Shown piece by piece: positions 1-6,910 of a stretch of DNA of 64,000 nucleotides. The notes beneath the pieces were generated by a model. That model worked only from the letters and a program-made list of their open reading frames with translations. It was not told the DNA's origin and ran no database searches. Source of the DNA: Gemmatimonadota bacterium. Its GTDB lineage: Bacteria; Gemmatimonadota; Gemmatimonadetes; Longimicrobiales; Gaopeijiaceae. The stretch lies in contig JAPPOV010000044.1 in NCBI GenBank assembly GCA_028873595.1, positions 1 to 64,000 of the forward strand, read 5' to 3'. The translations under genes and the position numbers were made by a program. Position 1 is the first letter of the stretch. The number at the start of each line of letters is the position of its first letter.

Positions 1-60
1 CGCTGCGTCAGCCCATTTCGGGCCATTCAGCCGGTACCGCGAGCGAAACTTACCACTCTT

Positions 61-105
61 CCCTCTCAATTGGAGGGGGTCAGTCTTTGACAGCCCAGAT
101 CGCCG
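61..105 (+). promoter_or_regulatory. Hairpin plus truncated promoter module (copy A)
   Basis: A short inverted repeat (CCCTCT, loop CAATT, GGAGGG, 61-77) is followed by TCTTTGACAGCCCAGATCG. The same hairpin-plus-TTTGACAG arrangement precedes the lipoprotein gene at 2383. Here the match stops after CCGT, exactly where the stop codon of the opposing hydrolase gene begins. The -35-like TTGACA (87-92) is kept but the -10-like part and leader are missing. It is probably a broken copy. Bases 1-60 hold nothing I recognise. Confidence 0.55.
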
Positions 106-1032
106 TTAGTTCTGCTGACTTAGTTCCTCGAAGACGATCGGAAGTAGATCCGCTGCTGTCCACGACTCGACTCGGCCCCACCGCTCGTCCAGATCTTCGG
201 TTACCCCAGCGTCCATGACCTCCTGCAATGACGCTCCCCGCTCGACCAGGCGCTGCACGCTCTCGCGAACGTCTAGCATCATCGCCAGCACCTCCAGCAT
301 TCCGCCGCGATCGGTCGTCCCGAATCCGTGCCCGGGGATCACGACCGTCTCGGGGCCTGCGATACCGATCGCGATCTCAAGCGCATCGATCATCCCCAAG
401 AAGCTGCCCCCATTATGGCGATCGATGATGGGATACATGTTGGTCCGGAAAACGTCACCCAAGTGGAGCACGTCGGCTTCGACGAAATGGATGAAGCTGT
501 CACCGTCGGTGTGAGCGGCCGGCGATAGGAAGACGCGCACCTCTTCGTCATTGAGGTAAAACGTGATTCCGTCCGAGTACGTCACGACGGGCAAGGCCCC
601 CTCGGGCGGCTGCGGGAACATGGTGCCCCCACGCCGAGGGATTCTGATCGGAGCCAGCATCCGCAGCCGTACGTTGTCGTGGGCGAAGATCGTGACGCCC
701 TCTTCCCCCAACTGCTCGTTGCCACCGATGTGATCAGGGTGCACATGCGTGTTGATGAGGAACCGGATCTCCGATGGCGAGATCTCCGCGACCGCATCCA
801 TGATGTAATCCGTGATAGGTCCCAGATGATCGTCGATCAGGAGAGCACCCTCGGGTCCGACCAGCACTCCCATGTTTCCCAGGCCACCAGGTGCCTGGAG
901 CATGTATACCGAACCCGACGCGTGGATGACCTCCAGTTGCGTATCTCCACCTTCTTGAGCGACAGCAGAGGAGGAGCCAAGCAACAGCCCGGCGACACAT
1001 GCAAGGATTACGATCCGGGAAACCAAGGACAT
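106..1032 (-). CDS. Exported MBL-fold metallo-hydrolase
   Basis: This is a 308-residue metallo-beta-lactamase-fold hydrolase. The zinc motif THVHPDH gives H96, H98, D100 and H101. Further ligands are probably H174 (AAHTDGD), D193 (HLGDVF) and H235 (IPGHGF). I start at the internal ATG because it gives a clean Sec signal peptide (hydrophobic to about residue 20, then AVAQ). An upstream GTG would add 13 residues before that peptide. Proteins of this type are periplasmic hydrolases of the class B/quinoprotein-relay-like group; the substrate cannot be told. Its 3' end abuts a broken copy of the recurrent promoter module, which suggests a recombination junction at its stop codon. Confidence 0.85.
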   Translation of the reverse strand: MSLVSRIVILACVAGLLLGSSSAVAQEGGDTQLEVIHASGSVYMLQAPGGLGNMGVLVGPEGALLIDDHLGPITDYIMDAVAEISPSEIRFLINTHVHPDHIGGNEQLGEEGVTIFAHDNVRLRMLAPIRIPRRGGTMFPQPPEGALPVVTYSDGITFYLNDEEVRVFLSPAAHTDGDSFIHFVEADVLHLGDVFRTNMYPIIDRHNGGSFLGMIDALEIAIGIAGPETVVIPGHGFGTTDRGGMLEVLAMMLDVRESVQRLVERGASLQEVMDAGVTEDLDERWGRVESWTAADLLPIVFEELSQQN

Positions 1033-1251
1033 CTCCAATCGAAGAGGAATGGGACCAATCAGCACTCGCACTACTTAACGGCTCGGAATTCTGCTGCCGC
1101 ACCTGTGAGTGCGCCAACGAGCGATAGCGAGCTGCCCACGCAGCTTACGCGGACAGCAGCAATTCCTTCAAGAACAGGTCGGTGCCGGCATGAGTGAGTG
1201 TCGGCGCACGAGTGCTGTGGTATTCCAAGCCGTGGGATGGATCTCGAGAGG

Positions 1252-2088
1252 TCAGGGGGTTCGATCGAGAACGGGCGCGCTGGTCGCGGGGTTGGCGTCG
1301 TCTCCGGGATCGTGGAACAGGCCGGCGGCGACGCTGATCTCGATGGCCGGGCTGGCGGCGTCGAGGCAGGCGTAGACGTAATTGTCGGGGTCGTCGTCGG
1401 CCAGTGCGATCGGCTGTACCGTCTTGCCGTCCGCAAGTCGGACTGAGACACCGAGGCGTTGGGGCTCTCCTAGAGTGGCGCCGGCCGGACCGGTGACCCC
1501 GCCTCCCCACACGAGTTGGACGACCTGCGCGGTTTCGGTCGGGCATTCGCCGTCGAGCCCAGGGTTTGTGGGAAGGTAGCGCTCGGCCAGCACGAGGCTG
1601 GGGCCGTCTTCCAGAGGGGTGACATCTTCGGACCGTAGGCCGGTGATCTCGTTGCCGTCGAGGTCGTCGAGCATGCCGACGCCTTCCACCGCACGGAGCT
1701 GGGCGCCGGCGGTGCCGAAGGTGCCCGTAAGCAATACGGTCCGGAGCTCGAGGGGTTCGGTGGCCGGGGCCAGCGTGGCGCAGTCCGGGGTCACGCGGGC
1801 GCCCGTGGCGGTCTCCACCACGAAGTCCTCGGGGGCGACGGTCGCCCCGTCGAGTTGTGCGGAGAAAGTCACGGGGACACCGTCCTGGCCAGCGACGACG
1901 GTCCCGCACAAGAGGCTCGCGGCCATAGGCAGCTCGTCCAGCCCATAGTAGACCGCCAGGATGCGTGGCATCGTGTCGGAGCCTGCATCGGGCAGGCCGA
2001 CGTCGTGCTCAACGGTAACGCCGTCGCACCCCACCGAGGCGGTGATGATTCCAGCCAGCATAAGGCCCAATGTGTATTTCGGGTTCAT
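1252..2088 (-). CDS. Hypothetical lipoprotein
   Basis: A 278-residue protein with a lipoprotein signal peptide (hydrophobic residues 6-18, then SVGC, so Cys21 would be lipidated). The mature part is rich in Thr, Val and Asp, with two evident beta-rich segments and cysteines near residues 61, 103, 181 and 242, and no motif I recognise. It resembles the many Ig-like exported lipoproteins of this phylum. The start is supported by GGGAGGTGG a few bases upstream. A minus-strand TTGACA/TCATTG promoter copy lies about 115 bases upstream, so it seems to belong to the same regulatory family as its neighbours. Confidence 0.7.
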   Translation of the reverse strand: MNPKYTLGLMLAGIITASVGCDGVTVEHDVGLPDAGSDTMPRILAVYYGLDELPMAASLLCGTVVAGQDGVPVTFSAQLDGATVAPEDFVVETATGARVTPDCATLAPATEPLELRTVLLTGTFGTAGAQLRAVEGVGMLDDLDGNEITGLRSEDVTPLEDGPSLVLAERYLPTNPGLDGECPTETAQVVQLVWGGGVTGPAGATLGEPQRLGVSVRLADGKTVQPIALADDDPDNYVYACLDAASPAIEISVAAGLFHDPGDDANPATSAPVLDRTP

Positions 2089-2201
2089 CCTTCCACCTCC
2101 CGCGTGCCACGGAAAAGATCAAGGCTGAGGCCGGCTCGACCGACCATCACGAGTGTGCGTAATGGAGTCGGATCACTGCCCATTCGTTAAAGTGGCACGG
2201 C

Positions 2202-2270
2202 CAATGACCAACCCCTAGAAGTCCTGTCAAAAAAAGAACCTGTCTCCCCACAATCTGCGAAACACAGGTT
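2202..2270 (-). promoter_or_regulatory. Promoter module copy G (minus strand) with upstream hairpin
   Basis: Read on the minus strand, AACCTGT and ACAGGTT (2237-2270) form a 7-bp hairpin followed by CTTTTTTT. Then comes TTTGACAG (2224-2231), and 17 bases after TTGACA comes TCATTG (2202-2207). This is the same order and the same 17-bp spacing as the plus-strand copies, although the spacer sequence differs. It would drive the minus-strand lipoprotein gene ending at 1252. The hairpin plus T-run also looks like an intrinsic terminator, with no obvious minus-strand gene upstream to terminate. Confidence 0.5.
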
Positions 2271-2293
2271 TTCTCTTTGGGGTCGCCTCAGCT

Positions 2294-2348
2294 CCCTCTC
2301 AATTGGAGGGGGTCTTTCTTTGACAGCCTAGATCCCCGTCTGTCATTT
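2294..2348 (+). promoter_or_regulatory. Hairpin plus promoter module copy B
   Basis: CCCTCT/GGAGGG hairpin (2294-2310), a TCTTTCT tract, TTGACA (2320-2325), a 17-bp spacer and TCATTT (2343-2348). TGACAG and CTGTCA in the spacer region form a 6-bp inverted repeat that could be an operator. The following leader contains ACGCTGACCGAG and ends at the ATG of the Ig-like lipoprotein gene. It is the best-preserved copy of the module. Confidence 0.6.
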
Positions 2349-2382
2349 ACTGGCAGGTTACACGCTGACCGAGAGGGCTGAG

Positions 2383-3975
2383 ATGAACGTCCGCCGCCTG
2401 ATTCCGATTCTGATGCTAGGGGTTCTCGCATGCGGGGATAGTGGTTCGGCCCCCAGCGGAGGGAGCACGCCAACGAGTCCAACTCCGGATCCCACTCCCG
2501 TAGCGACCGCGATCACGCTTTCCGCGACAAATCTCACGTTTACGTCGATGGGTGAGACAGTACAACTCTCCGCGACAGTACTGGACCAAAGTGGCAGAGC
2601 GATGCCAGGTGCGACTGTGTCTTGGTCGACATCGGATGGATCTGTCGCTGACGTCTCGTCCACAGGTCTGGTAACTGCGATTGGTATCGGAACGGCGACG
2701 GTTACCGCTACCAGTGGGGCGGCGAACGCGACAGCGTCGGTTCTCGTTGAACAGATGACCGGTGAGTTAGCCGATACTGAGATCGATAGTGGCCCAGCTG
2801 AAGGATCAACGCAGAGAGACACCGAGGCAGCCTTCTCGTTTTTTGCTGATCAGCCAGAGACTTCCTTCGAGTGCCGCCTGGATGGCGGTGCTTGGGCGGA
2901 CTGCGGTGAGACCTCAGAAGGGAGTTTTATTCCCACAGTGTTGTACACGGACCTTGGGGAAGGACAGCACACTTTCGAGGTAAGAGCAGTGAACCCTGGC
3001 GGGCCAGATCCAACACCGGCCATCCGCTCATGGTCAGTCGATTCCACGGGAGGCAGTGGGATCCTGGAACTGGTCACCTCAACCACTGTGGCTGGAGCCG
3101 ATATCTGGTCGGGTCTCTCCTTCCACGGCTCGCACATCCTTCTGACGACGATGATTGGTGGGCAAATCAATCTGGTGAAGTACACCACTGACTTAGTTCA
3201 GGTGGGTGACCCGGTGGCCCTTACCACTGCATCTGACATACCGGCCGGAAAGAATATTGCTGATCACAAACACCTATTGATGGGGGACTTCTTGTTTGTG
3301 GCTTGGTCACCGTCGGGGGATGAGGATCTCTACTTGTTTAAGACGGACGTTGACGGAAACCGTTTAGGGTCACAGGTAGCTGTGGTAGAGGGGTCCTCTG
3401 TGATGACCAACGATATGCATCTTTTTACGGATGGGGTGTCGATTATCGTGATGTATGCCGAGGCCGGTGAAGATCGGTGGGTGAGAGAGTACGACACTTC
3501 TTTAGCGGATTCGGGGCCGCCACGCTTAGTCACGGCACCTGTTCCGCACGACCCGTTGGGAGCGACTGTTTTCCAGAATGAGGGCTATCGGATGTTTGGC
3601 GGAGACGGGAGGAATCGCCACTTGATAGTGGCGAATTGGTCCTCAATGTGGATACCGGAAGAACCATACGAACGTGTGATTGTGCCCTCAACTACAGACG
3701 ACTGGAACTGGTTTGCTACAGGTGTAGCCTGGGATGCCACAGCGAAACGTTGGTTCGTCGGGTATAAACATATGGAGTCTGAAGATGACGCAGAAACCGA
3801 GGGAAAAGTGAGGTTAGCTGTCTTTGACGAGAACTACGGCTTACTCGACCGTCTGGAAGTTCCGGGTTTCCCATGGTTCCGTCCGCACTTCCTACTCGAA
3901 GGAGGGCACCTCTATGTGTCTTACGACAACCAGAGCGATGTGGTCAACCTAGCTAAATACAAGGTTTCCTCCTGA
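2383..3975 (+). CDS. Ig-like (Big_2) lipoprotein with C-terminal propeller-like region
   Basis: A 530-residue exported lipoprotein. The signal peptide ends in VLAC (Cys17). A Pro/Thr-rich linker is followed by a Big_2-type Ig domain at roughly residues 40-125 (WSTSDGSVADVSSTGLVTA). A second Ig-like module at about 130-220 has the pattern FECRLDGGAWADC...GQHTFEVRA. The C-terminal 300 residues have repeated beta-strand blocks (for example LYLFKTDVDGN and VRLAVFDENYG) suggestive of a beta-propeller or lectin-like fold, with no catalytic motif seen. It shares leader, signal peptide and first Ig domain with the BspA-like gene at 9936 but not the C-terminal part, so the proteins are modular. Confidence 0.75.
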   Translation: MNVRRLIPILMLGVLACGDSGSAPSGGSTPTSPTPDPTPVATAITLSATNLTFTSMGETVQLSATVLDQSGRAMPGATVSWSTSDGSVADVSSTGLVTAIGIGTATVTATSGAANATASVLVEQMTGELADTEIDSGPAEGSTQRDTEAAFSFFADQPETSFECRLDGGAWADCGETSEGSFIPTVLYTDLGEGQHTFEVRAVNPGGPDPTPAIRSWSVDSTGGSGILELVTSTTVAGADIWSGLSFHGSHILLTTMIGGQINLVKYTTDLVQVGDPVALTTASDIPAGKNIADHKHLLMGDFLFVAWSPSGDEDLYLFKTDVDGNRLGSQVAVVEGSSVMTNDMHLFTDGVSIIVMYAEAGEDRWVREYDTSLADSGPPRLVTAPVPHDPLGATVFQNEGYRMFGGDGRNRHLIVANWSSMWIPEEPYERVIVPSTTDDWNWFATGVAWDATAKRWFVGYKHMESEDDAETEGKVRLAVFDENYGLLDRLEVPGFPWFRPHFLLEGGHLYVSYDNQSDVVNLAKYKVSS

Positions 3976-3984
3976 CGCCGGATA

Positions 3985-5307
3985 CTAATGGTGGCTATCG
4001 CCGCGCTGAAATTCGAACCAATTGGCTAGGCTCCCGCTACTCGAGAATGCTTCCCCATCACAAGTGAGAGGATCGGCGTCACGCTCGGTCGCTGTGATGA
4101 TAAAATCAGTTCTCGAGGATGCTCCAAGAGCTTCATAGTTCTGGAAAATGCTGTCGGCCATTACGTCGAAATAAGACGACAGCCTGTATGCGTGCCCACC
4201 TGTATTCTCGAGGTTCGGCACGACGATCCCGACTGCTATGTCGCTGTTAGTTCCAGATCCAAAGTGAGTGCCTAGGGCATCACCTGCGTTCACCTCGTCG
4301 CCTAACGAGGGGGGCGAACTCGGAGACATGTGGAATATCGTTACAGAAACTCCGGGGAAGGCACGGGATCCGATGGTTATCGCAGTCCCTGAATCTCCTT
4401 CATGAGACCAGCCGAGGATTGTCCCGTCTATCGGTGAGTAGACCGGGATCGAAGACCAATCTACGGTGGACACCGGGTGGAAGTAGTGCTTCATGCTTCG
4501 GCATACTTCAAAATCGTCGCTAAAGTCATGTCCTGAACTCGAACGGAATAGGCTCACACGATCTATGACGCCGAGATCGATATAGTCCTTCTCGATTATC
4601 ACGGGCAGGCCGTTGGCGGTCACATCATAGGTGGGGTAAGGGTTTCTGGAGCCCGTGAAGGTTCCACTCGCTGTTTCCTCAGAGCTCGTAAAGTCATACA
4701 AGCCGTCGAAAGAAGTCGACCCGGGCGAAAACTCCAGAGCGAGGGTCAGGCTAACCGGACCTGCCTCAGTTGCTAGGGTGACACTTCGTTCATTGAGAGT
4801 TCCCGACCCGGTCAGGGTAGTGCCGGCATGTTCTAGTTGGAATGTGACTGAGGACCCCGTTTGGGTTAAGGAAAGCAGTGATCTTCGCACCCCACCTATA
4901 GATGCGAAGTAATTGCCGGTCACATCCTCAGGCTTAGCTGTCACTTTGACGTTCGATGTACCGCTTTTCCCCCCTGAGAGGGCCGTAATCACGGCCGACC
5001 CCTCCTTCTCAGCAACGATTAGGATGGTCAGTCCTGTGCTGGGTGAGGACACACGAGCGACCATGGGATCGCTAGATGTCCACGTGACGTTCGCATTGCC
5101 CAAGGCACTGCCCGATACGCTTGTTACGCTTGCGGTTAGTTGGATCGTGTCGCCCTCCTCGAGACTAGCCGTCGCTTGACTGACCGAGACGGAACCAACG
5201 GAGTCTACCTCGGGGCTGGTCGCACCACTTCTATCATCACCGCAGCTAAGCAAGCCAATCGATAGGATTAGACAAAATTTCGCCTTTAAAGGGTTTTGAA
5301 TACGCAT
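3985..5307 (-). CDS. Ig-like lipoprotein with M23-like C-terminal domain
   Basis: A 440-residue lipoprotein (LLSC, Cys22) with a Big_2 Ig domain at about 38-125, a beta-rich middle region, and a C-terminal lysostaphin/M23-like fold (YSPIDGTILGW, then GDEVNAGDALGTHFG). The conserved block HDFSDDFEVCRSMKHYFHP lies at about 260-278. In active M23 peptidases the fold carries HxxxD and HxH zinc ligands. Here only H277/D283 and H326 are candidates, and the usual HLHF position reads SDIAVGI. I infer a binding or inactive domain rather than a peptidase. It converges on the preceding lipoprotein with only 9 bases between the stops. Confidence 0.7.
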   Translation of the reverse strand: MRIQNPLKAKFCLILSIGLLSCGDDRSGATSPEVDSVGSVSVSQATASLEEGDTIQLTASVTSVSGSALGNANVTWTSSDPMVARVSSPSTGLTILIVAEKEGSAVITALSGGKSGTSNVKVTAKPEDVTGNYFASIGGVRRSLLSLTQTGSSVTFQLEHAGTTLTGSGTLNERSVTLATEAGPVSLTLALEFSPGSTSFDGLYDFTSSEETASGTFTGSRNPYPTYDVTANGLPVIIEKDYIDLGVIDRVSLFRSSSGHDFSDDFEVCRSMKHYFHPVSTVDWSSIPVYSPIDGTILGWSHEGDSGTAITIGSRAFPGVSVTIFHMSPSSPPSLGDEVNAGDALGTHFGSGTNSDIAVGIVVPNLENTGGHAYRLSSYFDVMADSIFQNYEALGASSRTDFIITATERDADPLTCDGEAFSSSGSLANWFEFQRGDSHH

Positions 5308-5390
5308 GTTGGCCCCGGCGTCGTTGTTCGCACGAATTGTATTCTGCCTGCAGGATGTTCAGAAACTCTACGGTCTCGGTTAGCCAAGGT

Positions 5391-5468
5391 ACGCGCTGAT
5401 GGAGGCCTGACATGAAGAACGCACTACTGCTGTCGCTCGCGTTGATGGTCACTCTTCCACAACCCTGA
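5391..5468 (+). pseudogene. Remnant: module leader plus signal-peptide start, prematurely ended
   Basis: The sequence CGCTGATGGAGGCCTGACATG matches the leader and ribosome-binding region that precedes the lipoprotein genes at 9510 and 9936. It opens an 18-codon frame (ATG at 5412) encoding a hydrophobic signal-like peptide MKNALLLSLALMVTLPQP, followed at once by TGA. The promoter half is not recognisable and no body follows, since an opposing gene ends 2 bases later. This looks like a truncated gene whose 3' part was replaced. Confidence 0.55.
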
Positions 5469-5469
5469 C

Positions 5470-5934
5470 CTATTCCAGATTTGGATTCTCTTGCTCTAGC
5501 GCAGCGACGAAAGTGGGATGATACCGATACCGTTCGTTGGACCAGAACGCCGCGAAGTTCTCGGATGAAAACACAGGTGATCCGGAAAAGTGGTACAGGC
5601 CACTCAACGCGTCAGGAAGAAGCCCCATTTCGCGTTGGAGAAAAGCGTTTTCCATGTTGATGACCAAGGCCTGTTGTAGCCCAGACAAGCGAGTTCGGTC
5701 CCTAGCGTTGAACGAATCTAAGGCTACGCCGTTCCGCAAATAATCTGCCCAAACGCTAGATAGCTCTCCGTCGGTCACAATACTGAGCAGGAGATCCCTC
5801 TGGTTGGACGCGAGCTCGTTTATCGCTGAAGCGCGCGCGATTGTGTTGTTCTGGCGCATCTCCAAGCCGACGAATACGAGACTGAGGACCACAGCAAGTA
5901 GTCCCACAGATTCACGTAGCTGTTTCTTACCCAT
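5470..5934 (-). CDS. Small membrane-anchored protein of unknown function
   Basis: A 154-residue protein with one N-terminal transmembrane helix (about residues 9-25, VGLLAVVLSLVFVGLEMRQN) and a mainly helical remainder. It belongs by eye to a large family of uncharacterised proteins that begin with this helix followed by (E/Q)xRQN and end in an F..FW....Y...F segment (here FAAFWSNERYRYHPTF). AGGAGG lies six bases before the chosen ATG; a GTG one codon upstream is too close to it. Function is unknown. Base composition is lower in GC than the later genes. Confidence 0.65.
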   Translation of the reverse strand: MGKKQLRESVGLLAVVLSLVFVGLEMRQNNTIARASAINELASNQRDLLLSIVTDGELSSVWADYLRNGVALDSFNARDRTRLSGLQQALVINMENAFLQREMGLLPDALSGLYHFSGSPVFSSENFAAFWSNERYRYHPTFVAALEQENPNLE

Positions 5935-6238
5935 CACGAACCTCCTGCATTGAAGTCATTCGGAAGGCTGCAGGGGAGCGGTCTAGTCGCGCAATGTCTG
6001 GTGCTGCTTTCTAAGTCGCTTTGGCTTACGTGACCCCGCAAGGCTCCAGGGCGTGCCAAAATGCCTTTGCCGTCGACGCCGCGAGATAGGAAATGGAGCC
6101 GGTAGTACCCGCGTCAGGATCATGCCGCTCTTCCTCACCGGTCATGACCTCACCGTCGCGTAGGATTTCCATGCGCTTGAGCAAGTCAGTGGTAATCCCC
6201 AAAGAAGCGGGACAATTCACACCTGCTGCCGCGCCAGC
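5935..6238. other. Intergenic stretch without a supported gene
   Basis: About 300 bases between the small membrane protein and the next promoter copy. A 64-codon minus-strand frame (6026-6220) is present, but I see no ribosome-binding site, motif or recognisable family in it. It may be a decayed remnant. A weak GCTG/CAGC hairpin lies just before the promoter copy. Confidence 0.4.
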
Positions 6239-6317
6239 TTTGACAACCCAGATAGCCGTCTGTCACTTACGCTGCGGCATAAGCGCCTCTCATGCCCGCA
6301 GAGCAATCGAGAATCCG
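6239..6317 (+). promoter_or_regulatory. Promoter module copy C (Tat-leader subtype)
   Basis: TTGACA (6240-6245), 17 bp, TCACTT (6263-6268), with the conserved spacer core CCAGATAGCCGTCTGTCA. The leader down to the ATG at 6318 and the first dozen codons align with the copy before the PLP-enzyme gene at 11061, which encodes an unrelated product. The shared stretch covers about 110 bases and I count roughly 80 percent identity by eye. Confidence 0.6.
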
Positions 6318-6905
6318 ATGAACGACTACGATCGACGCACCTTCCTGAAGCATGCGGGTGCGGCCGTCTCGGCGGGTGCGATAGCCGGGCCGGACGCCCT
6401 AACCGAGCCGCTCAAGGACGCCGCACGCACCCTCGATCCGGTACTACTCCGGTCGCTCGGAGACGCGGTGCTGCCTGAGTCCCTGACCGAGGAGGGGCGG
6501 GAGGCCGCAGTTGTCGCGTTCGAGGTATGGCTGGCCGGGTTCCAGCCTGTCGCCGAGTTACGTCACCCCTACGGTGGAGACGTCGTTCCGTACGGGCCAC
6601 CCGACCCCGAACCGGGGTGGTCGGCTCAGTTGGACGCGCTCAATCTTGCAGCGGGGGCCCGACATGGTTCGTCCTTCGCCGGGCTCGATCGGTCCCAACG
6701 ACGTGCCATTCTGGACCAGCAGGTGGAGGATGAAGGACAGGATTTTCCCCTTCCGGCGCGGGCTCGCCATGTAGCTGTGGGCCTCATGGCACATTACTTC
6801 GGCTCGCCGGCCGCGAATGATCTCTGTTACGGTCGGCGCATCGATAGAGAGACCTGCAGGTCGACTGACGGTGTGAGCCAAGTACCACCACCTCTCGGGG
6901 CCTGA
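6318..6905 (+). CDS. Gluconate 2-dehydrogenase subunit 3 family protein (Tat-exported)
   Basis: A 195-residue protein with a Tat signal (MNDYDRRTFLKHAG, then an alanine-rich h-region). The rest has the all-helical look of the gluconate 2-dehydrogenase subunit 3 family (LRSLGDAVLPESLTEEGRE, then HYFGSPAANDLCYG). In characterised FAD-dependent sugar dehydrogenases this small subunit is the hitch-hiker that carries the cofactor-loaded catalytic subunit through the Tat pore. The catalytic subunit gene starts 5 bases after this stop. A longer frame opens upstream, but the shared leader and Tat motif fix this ATG. Confidence 0.82.
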   Translation: MNDYDRRTFLKHAGAAVSAGAIAGPDALTEPLKDAARTLDPVLLRSLGDAVLPESLTEEGREAAVVAFEVWLAGFQPVAELRHPYGGDVVPYGPPDPEPGWSAQLDALNLAAGARHGSSFAGLDRSQRRAILDQQVEDEGQDFPLPARARHVAVGLMAHYFGSPAANDLCYGRRIDRETCRSTDGVSQVPPPLGA

Positions 6906-6910
6906 GGACC

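Noticed and set aside
6026-6220. 64-codon minus-strand frame in the 5.9-6.2 kb gap
   Set aside because: No ribosome-binding site, no motif and no neighbour logic; kept only as a note in the intergenic entry.
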